A stretch of 64,000 nt of DNA, from NCBI RefSeq assembly GCF_001953885.1, contig NZ_MQUS01000005.1, positions 62,001 through 126,000 of the forward strand. The letters run 5' to 3'. The DNA is from Streptomyces sp. IMTB 2501. Lineage in GTDB: Bacteria > Actinomycetota > Actinomycetes > Streptomycetales > Streptomycetaceae. The translations under genes and the position numbers were made by a program. The notes under the pieces are model-generated. The model worked only from the letters and a program-made list of their open reading frames with translations, was not told where the DNA came from and did no database searches. Shown piece after piece: positions 36,243 to 44,850 of the stretch (within the stretch, counting starts at the first letter, position 1; the number at the start of each line of letters is the position of its first letter).

Positions 36243-37496
36243 TCAGGCCGTACGGACCTCGGGCTCGGCGTCCACGGCCGGAGCGGGCTCCGCTGGGCTC
36301 ATCTTCGCCAGCCCTTGCATGAGCACCGCGTACCCCAGCCCCGCGACCGTCCCGACCACGGCGCACATCCCCCACAGCCACCGCGCGCCCAGGCGGTCGA
36401 TGACCGCGCCGGACATCAGCGGTGCGACCAGCGCGGCGACCGACCACGACAGCGTGTACACGCCCTGGTAACGCCCGCGCCCGTGCACCGGGGAGAGTCG
36501 TACGACGAGTCCGGTCTGGGTCGGTGCGTTGACGATCTCGGCGAGCGTCCAGACGCACACGGTGACCATGAAGACGCCGACCGACCCGGCGAAGGCGGTG
36601 AGTCCGAAGCCGTAGCCGGCGAGCAGCGAGGAGACGACGAGCAGGGTGCGCGGGTCGCGGTGCTCGATGAACCGGGTGACCGGAATCTGCAGGACGACGA
36701 TCAGGATGCCGTTGACAGCGATGGCGACCCCGTAGTCGGCGGGCGAGAAGCCGGCCCGTCCCATGGCCACCGGCAGCCCCACGGACCCCTGCTGGAAGAC
36801 GAGCGCGACCAGGAAGGACAGTCCGACGACGGCCATGTACCGCCCGTCGCGCAGCACGGTGCCCAGGCTGACGGCGCTGTCCGTCTCCTTCACCTGCGCC
36901 GTGGGCCGGGACTCGGGCACCTTCAGGAAGACGACGAGCGCGCAGGCCAGGGTCATCCCGGCCTCGATCAGGAACCCGGCGAGATAGCTGAACTCGGCGA
37001 TGAAGCCGGCGGCCATCGAGGAGACGGCGAACCCGAGGTTGATGGCCCAGTAGTTCAGCGAGAACGCCCGCACCCGGTCCTCGGGCCGGACGATGTCGGC
37101 CATCATCGCCTGCACGGCCGGCCGGGAGGCGTTGGAGGCCATGCCGACGAGGAAGGCGACGGCGGCGATGGCGACCGGGTCGGTCATGAAGCCGAGCAGC
37201 GCGACCGAGGCGGCCGTGGCGGACTGGGCGATGAGCAGAGTGGGCCGCCGTCCCAGCCGGTCGGCCATGACTCCGCCCCCCAGCGAGGAGACGACCCCGC
37301 CGAGTCCGTGCAACGAGGCGACGAGACCGGCGTACGAGGCCGAGTAGCCGCGGTCGAGGGTGAGATAGAGGGCCATGAACGTGGCCACGAAGGCGCCGAG
37401 CCGGTTGACGAGGGTGCTTGTCCACAGCCACCAGAACTCGCGGGGTAGCCCGGAGACGCTCTCCCGGGCGGCACGTCGAAGACGAGCGGCGGACAT
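36243..37496 (-). CDS. MFS transporter (12-TM drug-efflux type)
   Basis: The 417-residue membrane protein has about 12 hydrophobic segments and the MFS loop-2 motif G-G-x-M-A-D-R-L-G-R-R-P-T (about residue 74-86), typical of DHA1-family proton antiporters similar to MdtH. The substrate is unknown. Start: ATG 37496 after GGGGGG; an ATG at 37511 would add five residues. An inverted repeat TGTAAGT/ACTTACA (37540-37572) lies upstream and may be an operator. Confidence 0.87.
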   Translation of the reverse strand: MSAARLRRAARESVSGLPREFWWLWTSTLVNRLGAFVATFMALYLTLDRGYSASYAGLVASLHGLGGVVSSLGGGVMADRLGRRPTLLIAQSATAASVALLGFMTDPVAIAAVAFLVGMASNASRPAVQAMMADIVRPEDRVRAFSLNYWAINLGFAVSSMAAGFIAEFSYLAGFLIEAGMTLACALVVFLKVPESRPTAQVKETDSAVSLGTVLRDGRYMAVVGLSFLVALVFQQGSVGLPVAMGRAGFSPADYGVAIAVNGILIVVLQIPVTRFIEHRDPRTLLVVSSLLAGYGFGLTAFAGSVGVFMVTVCVWTLAEIVNAPTQTGLVVRLSPVHGRGRYQGVYTLSWSVAALVAPLMSGAVIDRLGARWLWGMCAVVGTVAGLGYAVLMQGLAKMSPAEPAPAVDAEPEVRTA

Positions 37497-37539
37497 GACA
37501 AGACCCCCCATGGATCAATGAGCGCCCCGATATGGACGC

Positions 37540-37572
37540 TGTAAGTACCTCAAGCGGTAGGCACAACTTACA
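37540..37572. promoter_or_regulatory. Inverted repeat upstream of the MFS gene
   Basis: TGTAAGT (37540-37546) and ACTTACA (37566-37572), 19 bases apart, in the divergent region between the MFS gene and gpmA. Confidence 0.35.
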
Positions 37573-37674
37573 TACAAGGTCTTCCGGCGGCCACTCGATT
37601 AACAGATGCCGTCAACGGTCCACCCATCGACCGGTCCGGGCAGGGCCGGGAAGGCGTGGATTACGCTCTTTCCC

Positions 37675-38436
37675 ATGGCCGACGCACCGTACAAGCTGAT
37701 CCTCCTCCGCCACGGCGAGAGCGAGTGGAACGCGAAGAACCTGTTCACCGGCTGGGTGGACGTCAACCTCAACGAGAAGGGCGAGAAGGAGGCAGTCCGC
37801 GGTGGCGAGCTCCTGACGGACGCCGATCTCCTCCCCGACGTGGTCCACACGTCCCTCCAGAAGCGCGCGATCCGCACGGCCCAGCTGGCCCTGGAGGCCG
37901 CGGACCGCCACTGGATCCCGGTCCACCGCAGCTGGCGCCTGAACGAGCGCCACTACGGTGCCCTGCAGGGCAAGGACAAGGCGGCCACGCTGGCCGAGTT
38001 CGGCGAGGAGCAGTTCATGCTCTGGCGCCGCTCCTACGACACCCCGCCCCCGGCGCTCGCGGACGACTCCGAGTTCTCCCAGGCGAACGACCCGCGCTAC
38101 GCCTCCATCCCGCCGGAGCTGCGCCCCGACACGGAGTGCCTGAAGGACGTCGTCGTCCGGATGCTCCCCTACTGGTACGACGGCATCGTCCCCGACCTGT
38201 TGGCCGGCCGCACGGTCCTGGTCGCGGCCCACGGCAACTCGCTGCGCGCCCTGGTCAAGCACCTGGACGGCATCTCCGACGCCGACATCGCGGGCCTGAA
38301 CATCCCGACCGGCATCCCGCTGTACTACGAACTGGACGAGAACTTCAAGCCGGTCACCCCCGGCGGCAAGTACCTCGACCCCGAGGCGGCCGCGGCGGCC
38401 ATCGAGGCGGTCAAGAACCAGGGCAAGAAGAAGTAG
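37675..38436 (+). CDS. gpmA: 2,3-bisphosphoglycerate-dependent phosphoglycerate mutase
   Basis: The 253-residue enzyme interconverts 3- and 2-phosphoglycerate in glycolysis. [18 protein letters not shown] holds the phospho-accepting His and Arg; RRSYDTPPP and [10 protein letters not shown] hold the second His. The length and sequence are those of GpmA. TACGCT ends seven bases before the ATG and there is no Shine-Dalgarno, so the mRNA is probably leaderless. A terminator hairpin with a T run follows. Confidence 0.95.
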   Translation: MADAPYKLILLRHGESEWNAKNLFTGWVDVNLNEKGEKEAVRGGELLTDADLLPDVVHTSLQKRAIRTAQLALEAADRHWIPVHRSWRLNERHYGALQGKDKAATLAEFGEEQFMLWRRSYDTPPPALADDSEFSQANDPRYASIPPELRPDTECLKDVVVRMLPYWYDGIVPDLLAGRTVLVAAHGNSLRALVKHLDGISDADIAGLNIPTGIPLYYELDENFKPVTPGGKYLDPEAAAAAIEAVKNQGKKK

Positions 38437-38448
38437 GTTTCATAACCG

Positions 38449-38485
38449 TGCCCCCGACCCGCGCTTACGGCGCGGATCGGGGGCA
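38449..38485 (+). terminator. Terminator after gpmA
   Basis: TGCCCCCGA...TCGGGGGCA with extended GCGC pairing and a TTAC loop, followed by TTTT; 12 bases after the gpmA stop. A textbook intrinsic terminator. Confidence 0.88.
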
Positions 38486-38772
38486 TTTTCACGGCCTGAG
38501 CCTTCTCTCGATGCACGACGCGTTGCTCGTTCTCGTCGCGGTTCGGCCGCGTGTGCCCGTAACGCCACCGCTCAGCGCCCCCCGCCGAAGCCGCCCACCA
38601 CCTGCTTCTTCCGTCCGAGACTGCTGCGGTTGAGTGACAAGTAGTGACAAGTAGTACGGCTCCCCGAGGGCGTTCACGGTGTGAAGAGATGATTTCTCCT
38701 AGTTTCTTCTTAGATTCGGATATGTCGGGCAGCAGGTGGTCGCCCGCGTCCGCCACCCATGGAGGTCATCGG

Positions 38773-39453
38773 ATGAATCTTCGTTCCTGGGTTGCAGCGC
38801 CGCTGGCGGGTGCGGCTTTCGCCCTGGTGTCCCCATCGGCCGACGTCGCTGCGCAGGCGTCTGTACGGCATGTGTCAGGTGTCGTGTGGCGCGGTGACGG
38901 GGGCGGGCACCGCGGTCACGGCAATCCCTGGCGTGACTGCCACAGCCACCGCCGTGTCGTGCTCATCGACAAGGGCCTCAGGGCGATTCTGACCAATGAC
39001 CGGCGTGGCCCGGAGGCTCTCGTCCTCGTGGGCTCGGGACCCTCCTCGTCGCCGGAGGCACCGTGGACCACCTTTTCTGTCACGACGTATCTGGACGTCA
39101 ATTATCCGACCCAGACGAGCGGCCAGTATGAGCTCAAGATTCGCGACTTCTTCAGGGTGCATCCGTTCTTCGAGGTGAAGGCCCTCGACAACCACAAGCG
39201 CGCCTTTCCCTTCCCGGTCGCCCACTGCCGCGACGGCAAGGACGACGGAGACCGCGAGGACGCTGCTGGTCCGCACGGTGGGAGTGGCCCGTCCAGTTCC
39301 CCGTTGCCCCAGAAAGGGCATGAAGACGCGGCTGCCAGTTGGAGCACCAGCCTTTTGAGCGCGAAGTACATCGTGATCGCGGCCAGCGGTTTGCTGATGG
39401 TTGGGGCAACGCTGGCCATGGCCTGGCTTCGCCGACGCCGTTCCGGCGAGTGA
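38773..39453 (+). CDS. Secreted, C-terminally membrane-anchored protein, unknown
   Basis: The 226-residue protein has an N-terminal signal peptide (LAGAAFALVSPSADVAA), a soluble domain with several basic and His-rich patches (GGGHRGHGN, CHSHRR), a Gly/Ser/Asp linker, and a C-terminal hydrophobic segment (about 198-218) ending in RRRRSGE, which fits a sortase-less membrane anchor. Two Cys residues (C52-like and C151-like) might form a bond. GGAGG precedes the ATG. No family is recognised; it is convergent with another secreted protein and shares the large hairpin between them. Confidence 0.68.
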   Translation: MNLRSWVAAPLAGAAFALVSPSADVAAQASVRHVSGVVWRGDGGGHRGHGNPWRDCHSHRRVVLIDKGLRAILTNDRRGPEALVLVGSGPSSSPEAPWTTFSVTTYLDVNYPTQTSGQYELKIRDFFRVHPFFEVKALDNHKRAFPFPVAHCRDGKDDGDREDAAGPHGGSGPSSSPLPQKGHEDAAASWSTSLLSAKYIVIAASGLLMVGATLAMAWLRRRRSGE

Positions 39454-39470
39454 CACCCGGCCGGAAGCGC

Positions 39471-39532
39471 AGGCGACAGCACCTCTGGTCCCTGACATCC
39501 CGTGATGTCAGGGACCAGAGGTGCTGTCGCCT
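39471..39532. terminator. 62-bp perfect inverted repeat between convergent genes
   Basis: 29-base perfectly complementary arms (39471-39499 and 39504-39532) around the loop CCGT. The right arm reaches the first base of the stop codon of the minus-strand gene. It can act as a terminator for both genes but is far longer than needed. Confidence 0.88.
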
Positions 39533-40434
39533 CAGCTGTACCAATTGACGAACGGCCGACCTGCGGGGAGACGGCCGGGCCGGCCCCGCCGGGACGGCGC
39601 TGTGTCCTTGCAGTTCCGTCCAGCGGTCCATGTGGCCGTCGGGCAGGCGAAGACGTATTCCTTCGCCTCCTCCACAGCTGCGTGTGCGGCTTGGAGAAGA
39701 CTCGCTGTGTAGTCTGCCTGGCTGTCACGGTCCGGTACCGGCCAGCCGACTCCGATGTGGAGATCGGGGCGAGGGGCGAGCAGGTCTTCTTCCTCCGGCG
39801 GCGCCTGCGGTTCGACCGGCACCGGCGGGTGCGCACCGCCGCTGCTGCTGGTCGTCGGAGGTCTCTTGGCGGGACTGGTCTGGGGGGACTGCTGCTTGCG
39901 GTGGTGGCCGTCATGGCCGGGGGGTCTGGATGCGGCCAAGCGGTGGGGCCTGGCTAAGCCACTGCCTCCGGCCGAGGAACCGCCGCCTCCGGCCGAGGAA
40001 CCGCCACTACCGCCCGAAGAGCCGCCACTTCCGCCCGAGGAACCACCGCTTCCGGGGGAGGCCGACTTGCCCGAGGGACTGGGCGTGGCCGAGGGGCTCG
40101 GACGGGGATCATGGCGGCAGATCCAATCAGGGTTTTTGATTCCGTAGCTCAGGCCCCATTCCTTGTCGCAGCCGCCCCAGTATTTTCTCACCGAGCCGCA
40201 GTAGGGGCCGCCGTAGCTGAAACACGGGGGCTCTGAATCCCACAGGCCCGGATCCGTGAAGGGCGCCTGGGACGATTCGGCTTTGTCTCGCGAGGTGCCG
40301 ATGGCGCTGACCATGCGGACCTGCGCGACATCGGAACTCTGGGACGTCCAGTCTGTGAAGAAGAGGGGCAGGCCGATGGCTGAGGCGGATGCCGTCACCG
40401 TTGTAGCAGCGAGAGCCCAGCGGGTGAGACGCAT
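39532..40434 (-). CDS. Secreted protein with Gly/Ser repeat linker, unknown
   Basis: The 300-residue product begins with a signal-like segment (LAATTVTASASAIGLPLFF) and then a Cys-containing region (CFSYGGPYCG, YWGGCDKEW, DWIC, i.e. four Cys within about 45 residues, likely disulfides). A linker of seven-residue repeats GSGGSSG/GGGGSSA follows, encoded by 21-base tandem repeats (about 39964-40055). The C-terminal region is Pro-rich, with Ala/Glu helix (QAAHAAVEEAKEYVFA) and one more Cys pair. GAGAGG precedes the ATG. No family is recognised. Confidence 0.62.
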   Translation of the reverse strand: MRLTRWALAATTVTASASAIGLPLFFTDWTSQSSDVAQVRMVSAIGTSRDKAESSQAPFTDPGLWDSEPPCFSYGGPYCGSVRKYWGGCDKEWGLSYGIKNPDWICRHDPRPSPSATPSPSGKSASPGSGGSSGGSGGSSGGSGGSSAGGGGSSAGGSGLARPHRLAASRPPGHDGHHRKQQSPQTSPAKRPPTTSSSGGAHPPVPVEPQAPPEEEDLLAPRPDLHIGVGWPVPDRDSQADYTASLLQAAHAAVEEAKEYVFACPTATWTAGRNCKDTAPSRRGRPGRLPAGRPFVNWYS

Positions 40435-41084
40435 AACTGTTCCTCTCGGCTTTGTGATCTGTGGAAGGCGCGAACGAACTCTGTGCACGAGTGCCGCCGC
40501 TGTGAGCACTGGAGCTGAACGTATGATTTGAATACATCCCAACAACCAGCGAACCGCCGGTCAGACGGCCTTGCGCCGGTTTTTTCACTCGAAGAGTCTC
40601 GCCTCGATCCACTGGCATGTGACACCGAACTGCATTCCTCGCGCGACTCGTCCGACGCCGGCCTTGGTGATCAAGGCCAGCGGGGTGTCAGCGGGCAGGC
40701 TGGACAGCCCGCCGGGAATCTTCCCGTCACTTCACCGGCTTCGCGGCCCGCTTGCCTGCCTCGAAGACCAGCTACTGCACCGTCTGGGCCGACTCGGGGC
40801 AGTGCTGCTTCCGCATCGCCGTAGCCGCAGCGGGCGACGACGAGTGGGACATCGATGGGCGAGGCGGGAAGCCCGTGTCGCGCGAGGACAGCGCCGACGA
40901 TTCGTCCAAGCGGCCCGCCAACGGCACTCAGGGCTCACAAGGACCCGGCAGCGTATGCGAGTTGGCCTTCACGCGTGGTCCCGGGCAACGTCGCGGCGGA
41001 GGACCCTGGCCGTGGTTGCCGTCACGACCAGGGATGACGGACATCGCTTACGACTGGAGAGGTTGTAACCGGTCCGCGCACAGG
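40435..41084. other. Unassigned 650-bp region
   Basis: Open frames exist on the plus strand (for example 40752-41132, containing TSYCTVWADSGQCCF) but none shows a start signal, family resemblance or consistent codon bias. It may be a decayed gene. The promoter of the preceding minus-strand gene must lie at its left end. Confidence 0.4.
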
Positions 41085-41130
41085 ACAAGGGCCGGTGTGG
41101 ATCGCAACTGGCATCCACACCGGCCCTTGT
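41085..41130 (-). terminator. Hairpin terminator after the Cys-rich peptide gene
   Basis: Eighteen-base perfect arms (ACAAGGGCCGGTGTGGAT and complement) with a ten-base loop, 15 bases beyond the stop of the minus-strand Cys-rich gene. Confidence 0.82.
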
Positions 41131-41145
41131 GACGTCGCGCCGCCC

Positions 41146-41301
41146 TCAGCCGCACTGGCAGGGGCCACCGGACTGGCAGCCGCAGCCGCAGCCCGAGCCG
41201 CAGCCGCACGCACCGATCAGCGGAAGGTTCCTCGTTTCGGCGGGCTGGTCGGTCACGCGCTCCTGCGTGGGGTCGGGCGTGGTGCTGGGGGATTCGGCCA
41301 T
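41146..41301 (-). CDS. Cys/Gly-rich metallothionein-like peptide (51 aa)
   Basis: A 51-codon minus-strand gene with AGGAGG six bases before its ATG. The first 30 residues are polar (MAESPSTTPDPTQERV...), ending in NLPLIGA. The last 20 hold seven Cys in the pattern CxCxxxCxCxCxxxxxCxC interleaved with Gly. Dense CxC motifs are a hallmark of metallothioneins binding Cu(I) or Zn(II). No signal peptide is visible, so it should be cytoplasmic. A good terminator follows. It lies just downstream of phoU on the same strand, with about 190 bases of low-complexity DNA between. I recall similar peptides near phoU in other streptomycetes; function is unproved. Confidence 0.72.
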   Translation of the reverse strand: MAESPSTTPDPTQERVTDQPAETRNLPLIGACGCGSGCGCGCQSGGPCQCG

Positions 41302-41410
41302 GGGTCCCTCCTAGACGCTGGGGCAGGGGTGCCCTCGTCTATTTCATGCCCGCTTTCCTGGGCGCATCAACGGCGCACGGAGGCGCTCACGGGTCCACGC
41401 GCCCCCGACG

Positions 41411-41480
41411 CCACTCCGGAAGCCCCGGAAAGCCCCGGAAGCCTTGCCCCGGAGTCCCGGAGTCCCGGAGTACCGGGGGT
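41411..41480 (+). repeat. Low-complexity short tandem repeats
   Basis: AGCCCCGGAA is repeated twice, then GGAGTCCC/GGAGTACC units follow, between phoU and the Cys-rich peptide gene. There is no coding frame; it may form structure after phoU. Confidence 0.6.
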
Positions 41481-41493
41481 CCCGCCCGCAGGG

Positions 41494-42183
41494 TCAGGAT
41501 CCCTCGACCCCCGTCACCGGCTGGATGTCCGCCTGCAGTTCGTCCGCGTGCTCGCCCGTGACCAGGTACACGACCCGCTTGGCAACGGCCACCGCGTGGT
41601 CGGCGTACCGCTCGTAGTAGCGGCCGAGCAGGGTGACGTCCACCGCCGTCTCGATGCCGTGCTTCCAGCGCTCGTCGATCAGGTGCTGGAACAGCGTGCG
41701 GTGCAGCAGGTCCATCTCGTCGTCGTCCTGCTCCAGCTGCATCGCGAGGTCGACGTCCTTCGTGATGATCACCTCGGCCGCCTTCGCCATCAGGCGCTGC
41801 GCGAGCTGGCCCATCTCCAGGATCGTGGCGTGCAGGTCCTGCGGGACCGCGCGCTGGGGGAAGCGCAGCCGGGCCAGCTTCGCCACGTGCTGGGCGAGGT
41901 CGCCGGAGCGCTCCAGGTCGGCGGACATGCGCAGGGAGGTGACGACGATACGGAGGTCGGTCGCCACCGGCTGCTGGCGGGCCAGCAGGGCTATCGCCCG
42001 CGCCTCCAGGTCGTGCTGGAGTTCGTCGACCTTCTGGTCCGCCTCGATCACGTTCTCGGCCAGCTTCAGGTCGGAGTCCAGGATGGCGGTCGTGGCGCGC
42101 CCGATCGCCGACCCGACCAGCCGGGCCATCTCCACCAGACTGTCACCGATCGAGTCAAGTTCCTCGTGGTACGCGTCCCGCAT
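41494..42183 (-). CDS. phoU: PhoU, phosphate signalling protein
   Basis: The 229-residue all-helical protein matches PhoU: two three-helix bundles with metal-binding E/DxxxD motifs (YHEELDSIGDSL; YERYADHAVAVAKR at the C-terminus). PhoU links the phosphate transporter Pst to the PhoR kinase and damps the response. Start: ATG 42183. It is divergent from phoR-phoP and a PHO box lies about 140 bases upstream, pointing to control by PhoP. Confidence 0.93.
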   Translation of the reverse strand: MRDAYHEELDSIGDSLVEMARLVGSAIGRATTAILDSDLKLAENVIEADQKVDELQHDLEARAIALLARQQPVATDLRIVVTSLRMSADLERSGDLAQHVAKLARLRFPQRAVPQDLHATILEMGQLAQRLMAKAAEVIITKDVDLAMQLEQDDDEMDLLHRTLFQHLIDERWKHGIETAVDVTLLGRYYERYADHAVAVAKRVVYLVTGEHADELQADIQPVTGVEGS

Positions 42184-42320
42184 CAGGGTTTCCTCTCCTA
42201 CGTGCGTGTTCTGGGGTTCCCGGGGCTGTGACACCAAGCGGACCGAGCGCCCCGTGCAAAAACCGGCGGTGCGAACCCCACGCTCCCACGCTGTGGCCTG
42301 TACGCGTCCGTTTCTGCCAC

Positions 42321-42353
42321 CCCAAATGAACCAATACTGGCTCCAAGGTGAAC
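42321..42353 (-). promoter_or_regulatory. PHO box (PhoP operator) between phoU and phoR
   Basis: On the minus strand three 11-base units can be read: GTTCACCTTGG, AGCCAGTATTG and GTTCATTTGGG. Units 1 and 3 match the Streptomyces direct-repeat unit GTTCACC and are exactly 22 bases apart; the middle unit is degenerate. Orientation is toward phoU. Confidence 0.72.
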
Positions 42354-42426
42354 TCTGGGCGACGAGTGTTCGAGGTCGCCCCTCGACGGCTGTGGTCTTG
42401 TCGTACGCCCTGCTTAACCTGGATGC

Positions 42427-43686
42427 ATGGACGTGAACGCGGCGGTCGCCGCAGCGGCAGCGATCGCCGGGGTGCTCACCGGCGTCATCGCCATGCTGGC
42501 GTTCCGCTGGAGCGAGCGCGACCAGAAGCGACCGACCAGGACTTCCTTGCATATCGATCCCGTACTCCCGCCGGGCGTGGACACCGTGCTGTCCGTGCTC
42601 CGTTCCTCGGCCGTCGTCCTCGACGAGGCCGACGCCGTCGTCAAGGCCAGCTCCGCCGCCTACGCCCTCGGGCTGGTGCGGGGCGGCAAGCTCGCCATCG
42701 AGCCCATGCTCCTGATGGCCCGGGACACCAGACGCGACGGCGAGATACGCCAGGTCGAGCTGGACCTCCCCCGGCGCGGTACCGGACGCGGCGAGGCCCT
42801 CGCCGTCTCCGCGCGCGTCGCCCCGCTCGGCTCCCGCCTGGTCCTGCTGCTGGTCGAGGACCTGACGGAGGCCAGGAGAATCGAGGCCGTGCGACGCGAC
42901 TTCGTGGCCAATGTGAGCCATGAGCTGAAGACGCCCGTCGGCGCGCTCTCCCTCCTCTCCGAGGCGGTCATGGACGCCTCGGACGACCCCGAGGCGGTAC
43001 AGCGCTTCGCGGGCCGTATGCAGATCGAGGCGACCCGCCTGACCAACCTGGTCCAGGAGCTCATCGACCTCTCCCGGGTGCAGAACGACGACCCGCTGGA
43101 GGACGCGGAGCCCATCCGTGTGGACGAGCTGGTCGCCGAGGCCGTCGACCGCTGCCGCCACCAGGCCGGTACGAAGCAGATCACCATGGCCGCGGGCGGC
43201 ACCGCCGATCTGCACGTCTGGGGCAACCGCGGCCAGCTGGCCGCCGCCCTGGGCAACCTCGTCGAGAACGCCGTGAACTACTCCCCGGCCCGCACCCGTG
43301 TCGGCATAGCCGCCCGCCGTGTCAACGCCCCCGGCGGCGACATGATCGAGCTGGCCGTGACGGACCAGGGCATCGGGATCTCCGACAAGGACAAGGAGCG
43401 CATCTTCGAGCGCTTCTACCGCGTCGACCCGGCCCGCTCGCGGGCCACCGGAGGCACCGGTCTGGGTCTCGCGATCGTCAAGCACGTGGTCGCCTCGCAC
43501 GGCGGGGAGGTCACGGTCTGGAGCGCCGAAGGCCAGGGCTCCACCTTCACCCTCAGGCTGCCGGAGGCGGGTGCGGCCCGCGACCGCGCATCGCAGCACC
43601 CCGACCCCGACCTCGACGACGAGGCCGGCAACCCCACTGAGTCATCCCCGTACGAACCGCTTCCCGCCCCGGAGGTCCTTCCGTGA
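42427..43686 (+). CDS. phoR: PhoR, phosphate-sensing histidine kinase
   Basis: The 419-residue protein has one N-terminal membrane segment (about residues 5-26), a PAS-like region, and the kinase core: H-box FVANVSHELKTP with His165, N-box NLVENAVNYSP, G1 DQGIGI, and G2 GTGLGLAIVKHV. It phosphorylates PhoP at low phosphate. TAACCT ends six bases before the ATG, so the transcript is probably leaderless. The stop overlaps the phoP GTG (GTGA). Confidence 0.94.
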   Translation: MDVNAAVAAAAAIAGVLTGVIAMLAFRWSERDQKRPTRTSLHIDPVLPPGVDTVLSVLRSSAVVLDEADAVVKASSAAYALGLVRGGKLAIEPMLLMARDTRRDGEIRQVELDLPRRGTGRGEALAVSARVAPLGSRLVLLLVEDLTEARRIEAVRRDFVANVSHELKTPVGALSLLSEAVMDASDDPEAVQRFAGRMQIEATRLTNLVQELIDLSRVQNDDPLEDAEPIRVDELVAEAVDRCRHQAGTKQITMAAGGTADLHVWGNRGQLAAALGNLVENAVNYSPARTRVGIAARRVNAPGGDMIELAVTDQGIGISDKDKERIFERFYRVDPARSRATGGTGLGLAIVKHVVASHGGEVTVWSAEGQGSTFTLRLPEAGAARDRASQHPDPDLDDEAGNPTESSPYEPLPAPEVLP

Positions 43687-44363
43687 CCCGAGTGCTCGTC
43701 GTCGAGGACGAGGAGTCCTTCTCCGACGCCCTGTCGTACATGCTCCGCAAGGAGGGCTTCGAGGTCGCTGTCGCGGCCACGGGCCCCGACGGACTCGACG
43801 AGTTCGAGCGCAACGGCGCCGACCTCGTCCTCCTCGACCTGATGCTGCCGGGACTGCCCGGCACGGAGGTGTGCCGCCAGCTGCGCGGCCGCTCCAACGT
43901 CCCCGTGATCATGGTGACGGCCAAGGACAGCGAGATCGACAAGGTCGTCGGTCTCGAAATAGGAGCCGACGACTACGTCACCAAGCCGTTCTCCTCGCGT
44001 GAGCTGGTCGCCCGCATCCGGGCCGTCCTGCGCCGCCGCGGCGAGCCGGAGGAGGTCGCCCCGGCCGCCCTGGAGGCGGGCCCGGTCCGCATGGACGTCG
44101 ACCGCCATGTGGTGACGGTCAGCGGCTCCAAGGTCGACCTCCCGCTGAAGGAGTTCGACCTGCTGGAGATGCTGCTGCGCAACGCCGGCCGCGTCCTGAC
44201 CCGCATGCAGCTCATCGACCGAGTCTGGGGCGCCGACTACGTGGGCGACACCAAGACCCTCGACGTCCACGTCAAGCGCCTCCGCGCCAAGATCGAGCCG
44301 GACCCGGGCGCCCCGCGTTATCTGGTGACGGTGCGTGGTCTGGGCTACAAGTTCGAGCCGTGA
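43683..44363 (+). CDS. phoP: PhoP, phosphate response regulator
   Basis: The 226-residue OmpR-family regulator has receiver residues Asp8-Glu9 (EDE), phospho-Asp52 (LLDLMLPG) and Lys in AKDS/TKPFSS. The winged-helix output domain ends LDVHVKRLRAKIEPDPGAPRYL, VTVRGLGYKFEP. It activates phosphate scavenging genes and represses secondary metabolism in streptomycetes. GTG start overlaps the phoR stop. The last about 36 codons are duplicated twice in the DNA directly downstream. Confidence 0.95.
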   Translation: MTRVLVVEDEESFSDALSYMLRKEGFEVAVAATGPDGLDEFERNGADLVLLDLMLPGLPGTEVCRQLRGRSNVPVIMVTAKDSEIDKVVGLEIGADDYVTKPFSSRELVARIRAVLRRRGEPEEVAPAALEAGPVRMDVDRHVVTVSGSKVDLPLKEFDLLEMLLRNAGRVLTRMQLIDRVWGADYVGDTKTLDVHVKRLRAKIEPDPGAPRYLVTVRGLGYKFEP

Positions 44364-44779
44364 TCGAGGCGGTGTCAGGGACTTTTCCTGTCCGGCCGGG
44401 CGGAGTCCGGCGCGGTGCTCCGAAGCGCCCGTGCGGCGGTGCGAGGGGTGTGTGGGGGATGGGTCCCTCGGCGTCCATGTCGAGAGCCTGTGTGCCGAGG
44501 TCGAGCTGGACCCGGGCGCCCCGCGTTGTCTGGTGACGGTGCGTGGTCTGGGTTACAAGTTCGAGCCGTGATCGAGGCGGTGTCAGGGACATTTCCTGTC
44601 CGGCCGGGCGGAGTCCGGCGCGGTGCTCCGAAGCGCCCGTGCGGCGGTGCGAGGGGTGTGTGGGGGATGGGTCCCTCGACGTCCATGTCGAGAGCCTGTG
44701 TGCCGAGGTCGAGCCGGACCCGGGGGCGCCGCGTTGTCTGGTGACGGTGCGCGGTCTGGGTTACAAGTTCGAGCCGTGA
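44364..44779 (+). repeat. Two 208-bp tandem units carrying copies of the phoP 3' end
   Basis: Units 44364-44571 and 44572-44779 are near-identical (about six differences). Each ends with about 105 bases homologous to the last codons of phoP, closing with the same GLGYKFEP-stop. Together with the real 3' end there are three copies at an exact 208-base period. The first about 100 bases of each unit match the sequence directly after phoP, so the unit arose by duplication of the phoP tail plus its 3' flank. 208 is not a multiple of three. Confidence 0.92.
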
Positions 44780-44804
44780 ACCGCTCGTACTCGCCGTACG
44801 ACGA

Positions 44805-44835
44805 AGGGCGGCACCCCGTGCTGGGGTGCCGCCCT
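44805..44835. terminator. Hairpin after phoP and its copies
   Basis: AGGGCGGCACCCC and its complement (13-base perfect arms) around GTGCT, between the phoP repeats and the convergent lipoprotein gene. Confidence 0.82.
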
Positions 44836-44850
44836 CGTGTGTACGGTTGC

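Noticed and set aside
44335..44779. Two 78-codon genes ending in the PhoP C-terminus
   Set aside because: Only the last third matches PhoP; the rest is flank, and there is no start signal. Treated as repeats.
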